64,000 nucleotides of DNA from contig NZ_CANMED010000007.1 of NCBI RefSeq assembly GCF_947496855.1, positions 1-64,000 of the forward strand. Reading direction: 5' to 3'. Below the pieces are notes generated by a model. The model made no database searches. It saw only the letters and a program-made list of their open reading frames with translations, and was not told the DNA's origin. This DNA is from an uncultured Aquimarina sp. GTDB lineage: Bacteria > Bacteroidota > Bacteroidia > Flavobacteriales > Flavobacteriaceae. The position numbers and the translations under genes are program-made. Positions 55,106 through 63,415 of the stretch are shown piece by piece. Each line of letters opens with the position of its first letter. Position 1 is the stretch's first letter.

Positions 55106-56050
55106 TCAAATTGTAATAAGCGGGAGCTTCTTTTTACTTAACTTTTTATTCATACCCAAAATACCTTGTAAACCTCCAGTATGAATGGCTAAAATACGAG
55201 TATTTTTTGTAAAAGTCCCGTTCTGAATACTATCAAAAAGACCATACAACATCTTTCCTGTGTAAATAGGATCCAATGCTATATTCTGCTCTTGTTTGAA
55301 TGTATTAATAAACTCAATTAAGGTTGAATTTATTTTACCATACCCCCCAAAATGATACTCTTTTGTCAAACTCCAATTTGTTTTATGAGTGTATTTCTTA
55401 ATTTCATCAGAAAGAAAATCCCCTTTTAAAGCAGGAAACCCAATTATATTCTGATGCGTTAAACTTGCATTAATAATTCCAGAAATTGTTCCACCGGTTC
55501 CAATGGCGCAGCATATATAGTCAAACATCCCATCATCAGTTGTTAGAATTTCTTCACATCCTCGTACTGCTAAATCATTAGTTCCTCCTTCGGGAACACA
55601 ATAAAACAAGCCAAATTCTCTTTTTAATGATTCCAAAAAGTACTCCGATGTTTTTTGTTTGTAATCGTTTCTACTAACAAACTTTAATTTCATACCATTA
55701 TCCGAAGCAAACCTAAGTGTATCATTTTCTGATAACGTACGATCTAAATCTTTTGCTAACTCATCTCCTCTGATCACACCAATAGAATGTAACCCAACTA
55801 GTTTTCCTGCTGCCGCTGTTGCTGCTATATGGTTACTATAAGCACCACCAAAAGTAAGAATGGTATCACAACCTTTTCTTTTAGCTTCCAATAGATTGTA
55901 TTTCAATTTTCTAAACTTATTACCAGAAATGTGTTCGTGAATAAGATCTTCACGTTTTATATATAAAGATACTTTAGCCTCTTTTAGAATAGGGTGAAGT
56001 ATTTCTTCATTTTTTGATTCTCTTACTTCAGAAGAAAAAAAACCCATCAT
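55106..56050 (-). CDS. 1-aminocyclopropane-1-carboxylate deaminase / D-cysteine desulfhydrase family protein
   Basis: A 314-residue PLP enzyme of the ACC deaminase/D-cysteine desulfhydrase family (fold type II). SGNKFRKLKYNLLEAKRKG has the PLP lysine; LTFGGAYSNHIAATAAAGKL follows with the substrate-binding block; CVPEGGTNDLAVRG and AIGTGGTISGIINA fill the phosphate-binding loop. Which of the two reactions it runs cannot be told from sequence alone, though D-cysteine desulfhydrase is more frequent in this phylum. It is the second gene of the hemL operon. Confidence 0.85.
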   Translation of the reverse strand: MMGFFSSEVRESKNEEILHPILKEAKVSLYIKREDLIHEHISGNKFRKLKYNLLEAKRKGCDTILTFGGAYSNHIAATAAAGKLVGLHSIGVIRGDELAKDLDRTLSENDTLRFASDNGMKLKFVSRNDYKQKTSEYFLESLKREFGLFYCVPEGGTNDLAVRGCEEILTTDDGMFDYICCAIGTGGTISGIINASLTHQNIIGFPALKGDFLSDEIKKYTHKTNWSLTKEYHFGGYGKINSTLIEFINTFKQEQNIALDPIYTGKMLYGLFDSIQNGTFTKNTRILAIHTGGLQGILGMNKKLSKKKLPLITI

Positions 56051-56060
56051 AAATTATAAA

Positions 56061-56387
56061 TTATAAATATTTAATAAAACTCCAAAGTTTTCGATTCTTT
56101 AGATAGGAAAGTTCTGTTTCCATTTCGTATGCTTCTCGTTCAAAAGAAATATTTCGATAAGCTACCTGAGAATTTCTATATTGAAGCAATCGAATAATAT
56201 ATTCCGTAAAGTAGACGAAATAAAACGGGATCACCAATAATTCTGCTTGCTGCCTTAGATGAATTCTTTCGTGATTTATAAAAACCTCATCATCCTTTAG
56301 ATAGTGATCTTTTACCACAATAAAAGGCCAAAGTGCGATTCCCACAAAATGACGACCTATCAAATATTTGTTAACTACAATTGGCAT
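56061..56387 (-). CDS. Small M56/BlaR1-like membrane protein
   Basis: A 108-residue protein that I start at the ATG at 56387 (MPIVVNKYLIGRHF). A hydrophobic segment precedes FINHERIHLRQQAELLVIPF, a HExxH-like box (here HERIH), and a second membrane segment (FYFVYFTEYIIRL) follows; then AYRNISFEREAYEME, where an Arg-Glu-Ala motif could supply the third ligand. This layout is that of the small flavobacterial zinc-protease-like membrane proteins related to the BlaR1 peptidase domain. An alternative start 12 codons upstream is less likely. First gene of the hemL operon. Confidence 0.65.
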   Translation of the reverse strand: MPIVVNKYLIGRHFVGIALWPFIVVKDHYLKDDEVFINHERIHLRQQAELLVIPFYFVYFTEYIIRLLQYRNSQVAYRNISFEREAYEMETELSYLKNRKLWSFIKYL

Positions 56388-56410
56388 CTTACCGCAAGAT
56401 AGTATTTTTG
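56381..56410 (+). promoter_or_regulatory. Divergent promoter region, DUF5522 side
   Basis: TTG (56381-56383), 19-nt spacer, TATTTTTG (56403-56410), ending 2 nt before the first ATG at 56413. This implies a leaderless transcript. It overlaps the start of the divergent hemL-operon gene at 56387. Confidence 0.5.
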
Positions 56411-56412
56411 TA

Positions 56413-56586
56413 ATGATGAACAACCCAAAAAAAATACTAAAACCTGAGGAAGGAGATTACTATCTTACTCCTGAAGGGTATCGATGTTTTACGGAACAAT
56501 ACCATCTAAAAAGAGGATATTGTTGTGAGAGTGGCTGTAGGCATTGCCCTTATGGCTACGATAAAAAGACAAACAAGTACACCTAG
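56413..56586 (+). CDS. DUF5522 small cysteine-rich protein
   Basis: A protein of about 57 residues, starting at 56413 or 56416 (ATGATG). It reads MMNNPKKILKPEEGDYYLTP, then EGYRCFTEQYHLKRGYCCES and GCRHCPYGYDKK. A Cys-Cys-x(3)-Cys-x(2)-Cys cluster with nearby His fits the DUF5522 family of short, often metal-associated proteins. The longer frame back to 56368 would run through the promoter and the divergent gene, so I reject it. Its function is unknown. Confidence 0.8.
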   Translation: MMNNPKKILKPEEGDYYLTPEGYRCFTEQYHLKRGYCCESGCRHCPYGYDKKTNKYT

Positions 56587-56669
56587 AGTAGTCTTATAGT
56601 ACTCATGGTATGATTGTTGTGCATATTTTATTGAAAAAAAATATTGTTAAACATACAAAACACAGGACT

Positions 56670-57200
56670 ATGAAATTTTACTCTCTTTTATCGCTAATCC
56701 TTATTATAACACTTAGTTCCTGCTCCAGTGTTCGGGTAGCTTCTGATTATGATAAGCAAACTAATTTTACTACATATAAAAGCTATGCATTTTATAAACC
56801 AGGAATTGATAAAGCCGAAATTAGCGATCTAGACAAAAAACGCATCTTACGAGCTATAGAGGCAGATATGTCTGCAAAAGGGTTTACTAAATCTCAAAAC
56901 CCGGATGTATTAGTTAGTATTTTTACGAAGACCAAAGAAAATATAAATGTATATCAAAACAATTTTGGATTTGGTTATGGATGGGGATGGAATCCTTGGT
57001 TCTGGGGAGCAGGACAAAATACTGTTTCCAGAACTACAGAAGGCACTTTATATATCGACTTGATCGATGCCTCAAAAAAAGAATTGATATGGCAAGGCAT
57101 GGGAACGGCAGCTCTCACCAAAAAAGTAGATAGAAAACAAGAAAAAATGAATCAGATTGTAACCGCTATAATGGAAAAATATCCTCCAGAAACAAAATAG
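56670..57200 (+). CDS. DUF4136 lipoprotein
   Basis: A 176-residue lipoprotein, started at the ATG at 56670 because that gives a normal signal with LSSC (Cys17 of MKFYSLLSLILIITLSSC). The mature part has DYDKQTNFTTYKSYAFYKPG, RAIEADMSAKGFTKSQNPDV and a glycine-aromatic stretch (NNFGFGYGWGWNPWFWG) typical of DUF4136, followed by TEGTLYIDLIDASKKELIW. It is a periplasmic or surface lipoprotein of unknown role. Its end is followed by a strong terminator. Confidence 0.88.
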   Translation: MKFYSLLSLILIITLSSCSSVRVASDYDKQTNFTTYKSYAFYKPGIDKAEISDLDKKRILRAIEADMSAKGFTKSQNPDVLVSIFTKTKENINVYQNNFGFGYGWGWNPWFWGAGQNTVSRTTEGTLYIDLIDASKKELIWQGMGTAALTKKVDRKQEKMNQIVTAIMEKYPPETK

Positions 57201-57226
57201 TTACTCTAATGTTTTATAACACCATA

Positions 57227-57250
57227 AGCCTTTCCTTAAACGGAAAGGCT
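57227..57250 (+). terminator. Terminator of DUF4136 gene
   Basis: AGCCTTTCC (57227-57235), 6-nt loop, GGAAAGGCT (57242-57250), followed by ATTTTTTA. Confidence 0.85.
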
Positions 57251-57291
57251 ATTTTTTACGTACATTTATAGTAAACTTGACCAATAAAAAT

Positions 57292-57897
57292 ATGCGTAAT
57301 TTTCTTCTAGGTGCATTAATTGCTGCATTTATCGCTTTAGGTATTAGCTATTTTATAACTCAATCTAAAACTCAAAAAACTGAAATACAATCTTCTGACC
57401 TTATTTTAGATCAAATAAAAAATGTCGGCAAGCTAGTGGTTACCGAAGGGCATTTCTCTGAAGTCATCACTTATAAGGATGCTAAAAAATATTATCTTGA
57501 TATTCTTAAAGCGGAGAAAAAAGCTATTGTCGTCGTTAATGCTAGTGTAATGGTTTCTTATGATTTAAATATGATAGAGCATACAATAGATACATCTAAT
57601 AAAACTGTTACGATTACTAACATTCCAGAGGCTGAAATCAATATAAATCCCGATATTAAATATCATGATCTGGAAGAAGATTTTTTTAATCAATTTAATC
57701 CGGAAGATCATAATCTTATTCGAAAAGAAGTTATTCGCCAACTTAACAAAAAGATTGAAGCTTCTACCTTAAAAGCAAATGCCGAGAATCGTTTAATAAG
57801 CGAACTACAGAAAATATATATTCTTACCAATTCTTTAGGTTGGAAATTGGTATACAAGGGTAGTTCAATTACTGATTCTAAACAGTTATTGCCTTAA
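57292..57897 (+). CDS. DUF4230 protein
   Basis: A 201-residue protein started at the ATG at 57292 (MRNFLLGALIAAF); a TTG five codons upstream is less likely. One N-terminal hydrophobic segment (about 3-22) anchors it. Residues about 35-190 follow the DUF4230 pattern: DQIKNVGKLVVTEGHFSEVI, DAKKYYLDILKAEKKAIVVV, then INPDIKYHDLEEDFFNQFNP and the C-terminal LQKIYILTNSLGWKLVYKGS. The family is periplasm-facing and of unknown role. Its end overlaps the end of the convergent DUF2867 gene by 20 bp. Confidence 0.85.
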   Translation: MRNFLLGALIAAFIALGISYFITQSKTQKTEIQSSDLILDQIKNVGKLVVTEGHFSEVITYKDAKKYYLDILKAEKKAIVVVNASVMVSYDLNMIEHTIDTSNKTVTITNIPEAEININPDIKYHDLEEDFFNQFNPEDHNLIRKEVIRQLNKKIEASTLKANAENRLISELQKIYILTNSLGWKLVYKGSSITDSKQLLP

Positions 57898-58402
57898 TTG
57901 TACTTTTTAGCATCACAGGAACTATTATTCTATGAAATGGTTTTACTGGTAAAAAATATAAGTTTCCAAACCAATTATTAAATACAACGGTGGTAGAAAT
58001 GATTAGGTGTTTTTTATCAGATATCGCTTGGTCTAACAAAAGAGAAACTCTAAAGTTAAGATGACGATCATCTTCTCCTAAAACTATTTCGTTATCCGAT
58101 CTATCAAACACTTTAAAAATCCCTACTTGTTCCCCTATCTGTCCTTTAAAATTCTGTAATAATTCCTTTTTACTCTTGGTCTTATCTCCTGTTTTTAGTC
58201 CAAAAACCGAAACAATCTTATTTCTCAGTGTAAATAATTTACCAATCCATCCCGGAGAGGTAGAAAAAAAGGCTTTGGAAATAATGAGAATATCTATTGT
58301 ATTGTCTTTGTCCACAAACTCACCTTTAAAACTATCTGAATAATCATAAGTCTCTCTCGATAGTAATGACTTGTATGGAATTCCTACTTTCTGAACTTTC
58401 AT
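57878..58402 (-). CDS. DUF2867 protein
   Basis: A 174-residue protein. I start it at the ATG at 58402, one nt after the modC stop. It reads MKVQKVGIPYKSLLSRETYD, has FVDKDNTIDILIISKAFFST, then GWIGKLFTLRNKIVSVFGLK and, near the end, TTVVFNNWFGNLYFLPVKPF. These match DUF2867 (StAR-like or polyketide-cyclase-like fold in some predictions); the role is unknown. It is the last gene of the molybdate operon, so a link with molybdenum handling is conceivable but not shown. Confidence 0.85.
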   Translation of the reverse strand: MKVQKVGIPYKSLLSRETYDYSDSFKGEFVDKDNTIDILIISKAFFSTSPGWIGKLFTLRNKIVSVFGLKTGDKTKSKKELLQNFKGQIGEQVGIFKVFDRSDNEIVLGEDDRHLNFRVSLLLDQAISDKKHLIISTTVVFNNWFGNLYFLPVKPFHRIIVPVMLKSTIKAITV

Positions 58403-58403
58403 A

Positions 58404-59282
58404 CTACTTCTCAATTTTTAAAAGAACAGGATTAAAAGCTTTAGAAGCAACAATAACCTTATCTCCAATTCCTAAATCAGTGATTTCTGATTCTTGAGCA
58501 ATTATTTTTACAACATTATTACCTATGAGAACAGTAACAATATAGACTACTTCTTCTTGCTTTATAGCAATAACTTCTCCTGTAAACTGAAACTTACCAC
58601 TGAGTTTGTCATTAGTAAAAATAGCTGACGGATCACCTTTTTTACTGATTTCACCCTCCTCAAGACAGTATATTTCATCAGACATTTTTATGATTTCTCC
58701 AACATCATGACTTACCAAAATTGTGGTGAGTCCATACTTTCTATGTACTTTTAGAATGTAATCCTGTAACTTAGATCGCATTTTAATATCCAGTGCAGAA
58801 AGTGGTTCATCAAGCAGTAAAATTTCGGGTTTACGAACCAGCGCTCTCGCCAATGCCACTCTTTGTTGTTGACCTCCAGATAATGTTTCAGGTTTTCTAT
58901 GTTGTAATTCCTCTAACTCCACTATAGTGATCAATTCTTCGATAATTAGTTTATCTTGCCCTTTTTCTAATGCAAACGCTAGATTTTTACGTACTGTCAT
59001 ATTAGGAAACAACGCATAATCCTGAAATACATATCCTATTTTACGTTGTTGTGGAGTACAATTGATTTTTTTTTCGGTATCTAACCAAACTTTTTTATCA
59101 ATTATAATTTGTCCTTTATCTGCGGATAATAATCCTGCTAATATCCTAAGAGTAGATGTTTTTCCAGCACCAGAAGAACCATATAAAGTAACGAATTGTC
59201 CCTTCTTGATATTCAGCTGAATATCAAGAAGCATCTTTCCGTTAGCAGTACTAAGTGTTTTACGAATATGAGCCTCTATCAT
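58404..59282 (-). CDS. modC: Molybdate ABC transporter ATP-binding protein
   Basis: A 292-residue ATPase, started at the ATG at 59282 whose first bases overlap the modB stop (ATGA); a TTG two codons upstream is rejected. It energises molybdate import. Walker A is GSSGAGKTST; Q loop YVFQDYALFPNMTVRKNLAF; signature LSGGQQQRVALARALVRKP; Walker B ILLLDEPLSALD; switch His in TILVSHDVGEI. A C-terminal TOBE/Mop-like domain (about 235-290: AIKQEEVVYIVTVLIGNNVV) fits ModC. Its own membrane subunit precedes it and the DUF2867 gene follows. Confidence 0.96.
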   Translation of the reverse strand: MIEAHIRKTLSTANGKMLLDIQLNIKKGQFVTLYGSSGAGKTSTLRILAGLLSADKGQIIIDKKVWLDTEKKINCTPQQRKIGYVFQDYALFPNMTVRKNLAFALEKGQDKLIIEELITIVELEELQHRKPETLSGGQQQRVALARALVRKPEILLLDEPLSALDIKMRSKLQDYILKVHRKYGLTTILVSHDVGEIIKMSDEIYCLEEGEISKKGDPSAIFTNDKLSGKFQFTGEVIAIKQEEVVYIVTVLIGNNVVKIIAQESEITDLGIGDKVIVASKAFNPVLLKIEK

Positions 59283-59953
59283 TTCCAAAACCTTTTTAGA
59301 TATCCTCCATTAATCAAATACACTGATAACAATACAATGAAAGTTATAATGATTAAAATCAGGGAATATGTATGTGCATTACTATAATTTAATGCTTCTA
59401 CCTCGTCATAAATAGCAATAGAAACCACTTTTGTCTTTTCTGGAATGTTTCCGCCGATCATTAGAACTACACCGAATTCTCCAACAGTATGTGCAAAAGC
59501 TAACACAATTCCTGTTAGTAAAGAAGGTTTTATATTAGGCAATAACACTTTACCCAGTGTTTTTATTTTTGATTTACCCAATATATATGAAGCCTCTGTT
59601 AGTGAAGCTGGCAAACTTGTCAAACCAGATTGAATAGGATTCACCATAAAAGGCAAACTATAAATAACAGATCCTATAACCAATCCCGAGAACGAAAAAA
59701 TCAATCGGATTCCAAACCAATCTTGCAGCCAACTACCAAAAGTATTTCCTGGACTAAGAGCAATTAATAAATAAAAACCCAAAACAGTGGGCGGTAATAC
59801 CAAAGGCATACTCACTAAAGTTTCTACAATCGGTTTGATTCGGGATTTAGAATACGCTAACCAATAAGCTAAGGGAATAGAAACTACTAATAGAATCATT
59901 GTAGTTACCAAAGCAAGCTTAACTGTTAATATGATCGGGCTCCAATCCATCAT
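59279..59953 (-). CDS. modB: Molybdate ABC transporter permease
   Basis: A 224-residue inner-membrane subunit with about five to six transmembrane helices. The ABC-permease cytoplasmic loop (EAA motif) is seen in EASYILGKSKIKTLGKVLLP. VLPPTVLGFYLLIALSPG and PFMVNPIQSGLTSLPASL are conserved blocks of the ModB/CysU type. The ATG at 59953 overlaps the stop of the Mop gene (ATGA). Length is typical for ModB. It pairs with modC. Confidence 0.96.
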   Translation of the reverse strand: MMDWSPIILTVKLALVTTMILLVVSIPLAYWLAYSKSRIKPIVETLVSMPLVLPPTVLGFYLLIALSPGNTFGSWLQDWFGIRLIFSFSGLVIGSVIYSLPFMVNPIQSGLTSLPASLTEASYILGKSKIKTLGKVLLPNIKPSLLTGIVLAFAHTVGEFGVVLMIGGNIPEKTKVVSIAIYDEVEALNYSNAHTYSLILIIITFIVLLSVYLINGGYLKRFWK

Positions 59954-60351
59954 CTGGAAATCATAATTTCGTTTACTTTAATCATAGCAATTATTTCTTG
60001 ATTTTCCGTTAACGCAAGCTCGTCCAATGCTTCAGTAGTAATAATAGCAATGATATCTCCTATCTCTGAATTCAATGTTAATCTACTTAACAACACTCCT
60101 TTTTTGATCTTCTTAATAATAGCTTTGATTTTATTTTGAATACTTATCGAATTGGTATCTTCTTTACTTATGATCACCTCTGTTTCTTTAAACAAAACTT
60201 CTACAACATTTTCTATCTTTAAGTAAGAAGCTGTTTCAGGAGTTTCTACCAAAATAGTTTTGAGTTCGATATGCTCGTTTATTCGAATAGAAACCATCGA
60301 TAAACTTTCGTTTACCAGTATATCTGATATATGTCCTGAGAGAATATTCAT
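59950..60351 (-). CDS. Di-Mop molybdate-binding protein
   Basis: A 133-residue cytoplasmic protein with two tandem Mop (TOBE-like) domains: residues 1-63 (MNILSGHISDILVNESLSMV, then EVLFKETEVIIS) and about 72-133 (KIKKGVLLSRLTLNSEIGDI, then ITTEALDELALTENQEIIAM). Mop domains oligomerise and bind molybdate or tungstate. In most organisms such domains are fused to ModE or ModC, or are single-domain molbindins, so a stand-alone di-Mop gene between modA and modB is notable. It may store or sense molybdate. It starts on the TAATG shared with the modA stop. Confidence 0.88.
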   Translation of the reverse strand: MNILSGHISDILVNESLSMVSIRINEHIELKTILVETPETASYLKIENVVEVLFKETEVIISKEDTNSISIQNKIKAIIKKIKKGVLLSRLTLNSEIGDIIAIITTEALDELALTENQEIIAMIKVNEIMISR

Positions 60352-61139
60352 TATTCAGTTACTAAATATCCGAAATCTTCCAGTATTTCTTTAGCTTCCT
60401 TCGAAAAAAGAAAATTGTAAAATTGTTGAGTGCCCTCGAAATCCTTATTTTCTGTTTTAATCATAACAACTCCTTGTTTAATTGGCAGATATTTCTTTTC
60501 ATCCAATGCTACCCAATGTCCTTTACCTTTCATTTTAGAAGATAATACCACAGATTTTGCGGTAAAACCAATCTCCAAAGATTTTGAGGTAATAAACTGA
60601 TTGGTTTGCGCAATACTTTCTCCATATACTAATTTCTCTTTAACCTTATTATAAATATTATAACTCTCTAATACTTCTACTGCTGCCTGACCATAGGGTG
60701 CGGTTTTAGGATTTGCCAAAGCAATGTGCTGTAAACTCTTATTAGTTAATATTGTTATAGAAGGTTGTATACTGTCATGCATAGACCACAATACCAATTG
60801 ACCATATCCATAGACTTTAGGAGGATAAACGGCCAAATCGCTTGCATGAATTTCTTCTGGATATTTCATATTAGCAGAAACAAAAATATCATATGGAGCG
60901 CCTTCTTTTATCTGTGCTGTTAATTTACCAGAAGAACTTATGACAAGTTTGCATTGTATTCCAGTTTGTTTTGTAAATGCTTTAGAAATTTTGGCTATCG
61001 AAAACTGCATATTAGCAGCTGCGGCAATCGTGATTACATCTCTTTCAGAATCTTTGCATCCAGAGAGTGTTAAAAAAACCGCAATAAGCATTGCAGTTTT
61101 CTTACTTATTCTTTTTATGTATCTTTTATAAAATACCAA
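60351..61139 (-). CDS. modA: Molybdate ABC transporter substrate-binding lipoprotein
   Basis: A 262-residue lipoprotein that captures molybdate (or tungstate) in the periplasm and delivers it to ModB. The leader ends TLSGC (Cys28). Motifs include TIAAAANMQFSIAKISKAFT, LVISSSGKLTAQIKEGAPYD and IFVSANMKYPEEI, the N-lobe ligand loop and dibasic region, and then VYGYGQLVLWSMHDS. I keep the TTG start at 61139 because it gives a signal with a basic n-region (KRYIKRISKK); the first ATG, 16 codons in, would leave an unusually short signal. First gene of the operon. Confidence 0.93.
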   Translation of the reverse strand: MVFYKRYIKRISKKTAMLIAVFLTLSGCKDSERDVITIAAAANMQFSIAKISKAFTKQTGIQCKLVISSSGKLTAQIKEGAPYDIFVSANMKYPEEIHASDLAVYPPKVYGYGQLVLWSMHDSIQPSITILTNKSLQHIALANPKTAPYGQAAVEVLESYNIYNKVKEKLVYGESIAQTNQFITSKSLEIGFTAKSVVLSSKMKGKGHWVALDEKKYLPIKQGVVMIKTENKDFEGTQQFYNFLFSKEAKEILEDFGYLVTE

Positions 61140-61177
61140 GTTACATTTATAACATTAATATTTTGTAAGGTAAAAAA

Positions 61178-62023
61178 TTACTCTATTCTAATCGAAAAAT
61201 TATCCACAAAAAGTTCTAAATCTTCAGCCGTTGCATTAGCAGTAGCTCCGATCTGTACTCTTTCGTAAAAAGTAGGTTCCTGTAAATTAAAATCGATTCC
61301 GTTTTGAGCAAAAACTTCTCTAAAAATTGCTGCATTTGGCATATTCATACCATTACTTGCGATAACTTCATTGTCATTTACTATAAGCTTGTTCATTCCA
61401 TCTTCATTGTCAGATAAAGTTAGTTCCCATTGCACAGAAACCCATTCGTTTCTAGGGAATTGAAATGTTGTTTGCGTTAGTGTACTTGCAGAAATTTTTC
61501 CTCGCTCTATAGACAAATAATCATTTCCTCCAGACATTTTTAACCGAACTCCCGGACATTGGTTATCGCCATCAGAAGATGGATCAGCATCTACTAAAGG
61601 ATCCCAGCAAGAGCAACATTCTAGATCAATCAAAAAAAGATTTTCGATGTTAGCAGTTGAGTTAAGATAGAAATCCGCCTGAATGGTAACTTTATCGCCT
61701 AAAAAAGCATTAAACCCGCCCTTCTCAATATCCATTTTTGACAGTAGATTATCTGATTTAAAAGCAACTATTCTCAATGAACTATTTCCTTCTGAGAGCA
61801 TAGTATTAGAGATTGTAATCTCATTTATTTGATCTGAAGGGTTTGATTGCTGAAAGTTAGACCACCTGCTATTATCTGAAAGAATAAGAGCATCAACACT
61901 ATTACTTTGAGTTTCGAATCCGTCTTCAAACAAAAAGGATGGAGTAGTTTCTATCAAAGTATCGTCGTTACTGGAACAACCGAAACAAAATACAGAGATA
62001 ATTACAACATATGTTAATCGCAT
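61178..62023 (-). CDS. Lipoprotein with predicted jelly-roll (glycan-lyase- or LamG-like) fold
   Basis: A 281-residue lipoprotein with lipobox CFGC (Cys16). It begins ETTPSFLFEDGFETQSNS, a phrase typical of glycan-lyase and CBM-type jelly-roll domains, and has EGNSSLRIVAFKSDNLLSKM and NEWVSVQWELTLSDNED (W-V-x-V-Q-W), the pattern of concanavalin-like sandwiches of heparin-lyase or LamG type. A Cys-rich stretch (LIDLECCSCWDPL, DNQCPG) is unusual and may bind a metal. I do not assign enzymatic activity. It is 38 bp upstream of modA, same strand. Confidence 0.6.
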   Translation of the reverse strand: MRLTYVVIISVFCFGCSSNDDTLIETTPSFLFEDGFETQSNSVDALILSDNSRWSNFQQSNPSDQINEITISNTMLSEGNSSLRIVAFKSDNLLSKMDIEKGGFNAFLGDKVTIQADFYLNSTANIENLFLIDLECCSCWDPLVDADPSSDGDNQCPGVRLKMSGGNDYLSIERGKISASTLTQTTFQFPRNEWVSVQWELTLSDNEDGMNKLIVNDNEVIASNGMNMPNAAIFREVFAQNGIDFNLQEPTFYERVQIGATANATAEDLELFVDNFSIRIE

Positions 62024-62059
62024 ATAAAATTAAAGTTTTGCTGTCAAATTATTGTATTA

Positions 62060-62665
62060 TTAATCACAATCGATATTTAAATACACCTCTTTCAGCTGAT
62101 TCCAAATGGGGTGATTTATTTCTTTAGGAGATAAGTAAAACCAAACCAAATGTTTTTTTCTAGCATTACAATATTCATATTTGATATTTGCATTTAATGT
62201 AATCATATCCTTAGCAAAAAATTCATCATAAAGTTTTATTGAGCCTTTGTAATGTTTATCTTCAATTTTTCTCATCGAAGATTGTGTCTCAGGAATGTCT
62301 TTAAAGAAACTAAAATTCATAATAGCTCCAGTATTCATAAGTCCGTCAAAATAAATATTCATTATGCTTTCTAATACCTCCTCATTTAATGTTGGATCTT
62401 CTTCTAAGACCCATAGAAAAACATAAGAAAAATAATCCTCATTATTTGTTTCTCCCCAACCTGGTGCAAATCGAATATGTTCTTCTCCTTTATAATCTAA
62501 ATCTCCTGCAAATATTAACGGAAATTCTAATACTTCGCTGCGCCAACTGCTTTTTGCTTCCAGAACATTTCCTATGTCGTTATGTAATCTAAAGTAAAGA
62601 TACCCCGCTCCTATCGCGATTATTACTATTAAAATGAGTAGTGCTTTTAGAATTTTTTTTAGCAT
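62060..62665 (-). CDS. Membrane-anchored protein of unknown function
   Basis: A 201-residue protein with a single N-terminal helix (about 3-25, KILKALLILIVIIAIGAGYL) that is likely an anchor, then a globular part: FAGDLDYKGEEHIRFAPGWG, EDYFSYVFLWVLEEDPTLNE and CNARKKHLVWFYLSPKEI. I recognise no family. It is upstream of the lipoprotein gene in the same direction, 36 bp away, and may be co-transcribed with it. Confidence 0.6.
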   Translation of the reverse strand: MLKKILKALLILIVIIAIGAGYLYFRLHNDIGNVLEAKSSWRSEVLEFPLIFAGDLDYKGEEHIRFAPGWGETNNEDYFSYVFLWVLEEDPTLNEEVLESIMNIYFDGLMNTGAIMNFSFFKDIPETQSSMRKIEDKHYKGSIKLYDEFFAKDMITLNANIKYEYCNARKKHLVWFYLSPKEINHPIWNQLKEVYLNIDCD

Positions 62666-62719
62666 AACAATAGTATATTAGAGTTCTTTTCATTCTTAGG
62701 CCTTATTCACTTTTCTAAA

Positions 62720-63175
62720 CTAAACGTCTAGCATTCTTCTATGATAGTTTATTTGTCCTAAATGATAGGTTAAATGTGTAGTTAGGTGTATCAGGAACCT
62801 CAATGTACTTGGGTTCTTATCCATCAGTATTCTGGGATATTCTTTTTGTAGATCTTCTTGTGTTAATTTATCCAAGGAATTTTGTACAATCGGCATCACT
62901 TCATTTATCATAAATATCAGTTGAGATCTATGCACGTTTTTTAACGAAAATTCTTTGTCTCTCTCTCTAACATATCTAGTATTACCAAATTCTGCTCCTA
63001 TATATGTATTTAGGTTACCCACAAGATGTAAACAAAGGTTTCCTGCAGAATTACTGATCTCTTTTGTTTCGACCCATAAAATTTCTTCTTTAGAATAAGC
63101 ATTTACTTCTGCTTTCAATTTTTTCAAATCTCTATCAAAGATTGTTTTCAAGACGGCTATAATTGAATCACCCAT
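62720..63175 (-). CDS. DinB-like protein (DUF1572)
   Basis: A 151-residue four-helix DinB/YfiT-type protein. The likely metal-binding histidines are in CLHLVGNLNTYIGAEFGNT (first) and LTTHLTYHLGQINYHRRM (second and third). Such proteins are thiol- or metal-dependent transferases, with many of unknown substrate. It has an ATG at 63175 and is a single gene, convergent with nothing nearby; it is divergent from ssb, 240 bp away. Confidence 0.88.
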   Translation of the reverse strand: MGDSIIAVLKTIFDRDLKKLKAEVNAYSKEEILWVETKEISNSAGNLCLHLVGNLNTYIGAEFGNTRYVRERDKEFSLKNVHRSQLIFMINEVMPIVQNSLDKLTQEDLQKEYPRILMDKNPSTLRFLIHLTTHLTYHLGQINYHRRMLDV

Positions 63176-63329
63176 ACGTTTGTATATACAGTTTTATTAA
63201 TATTTCTAAGGTATAAATTTTTTAATCAAAACTAAATTTTTTAATCACTAACAAACGACTACAAATGTTTACAAATGTTTACAACCGAAAATAAACACTT
63301 CCTAACCGAATATGATTAGTGTGCTGATC

Positions 63330-63337
63330 TAGGTTTG
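63330..63337 (+). promoter_or_regulatory. Possible -7 element of ssb
   Basis: TAGGTTTG fits TAnnTTTG but lies about 80 nt before the ATG at 63416 and lacks a clear upstream partner. Two direct copies of ACAAATGTTT lie further upstream (about 63262-63283). Confidence 0.35.
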
Positions 63338-63415
63338 CAGTGTCGAAACATAAGAACTTGATACTATTTACTGTTTAATCTACCTGTTACAGACAGGCTC
63401 TTAAAAATTAAAATT

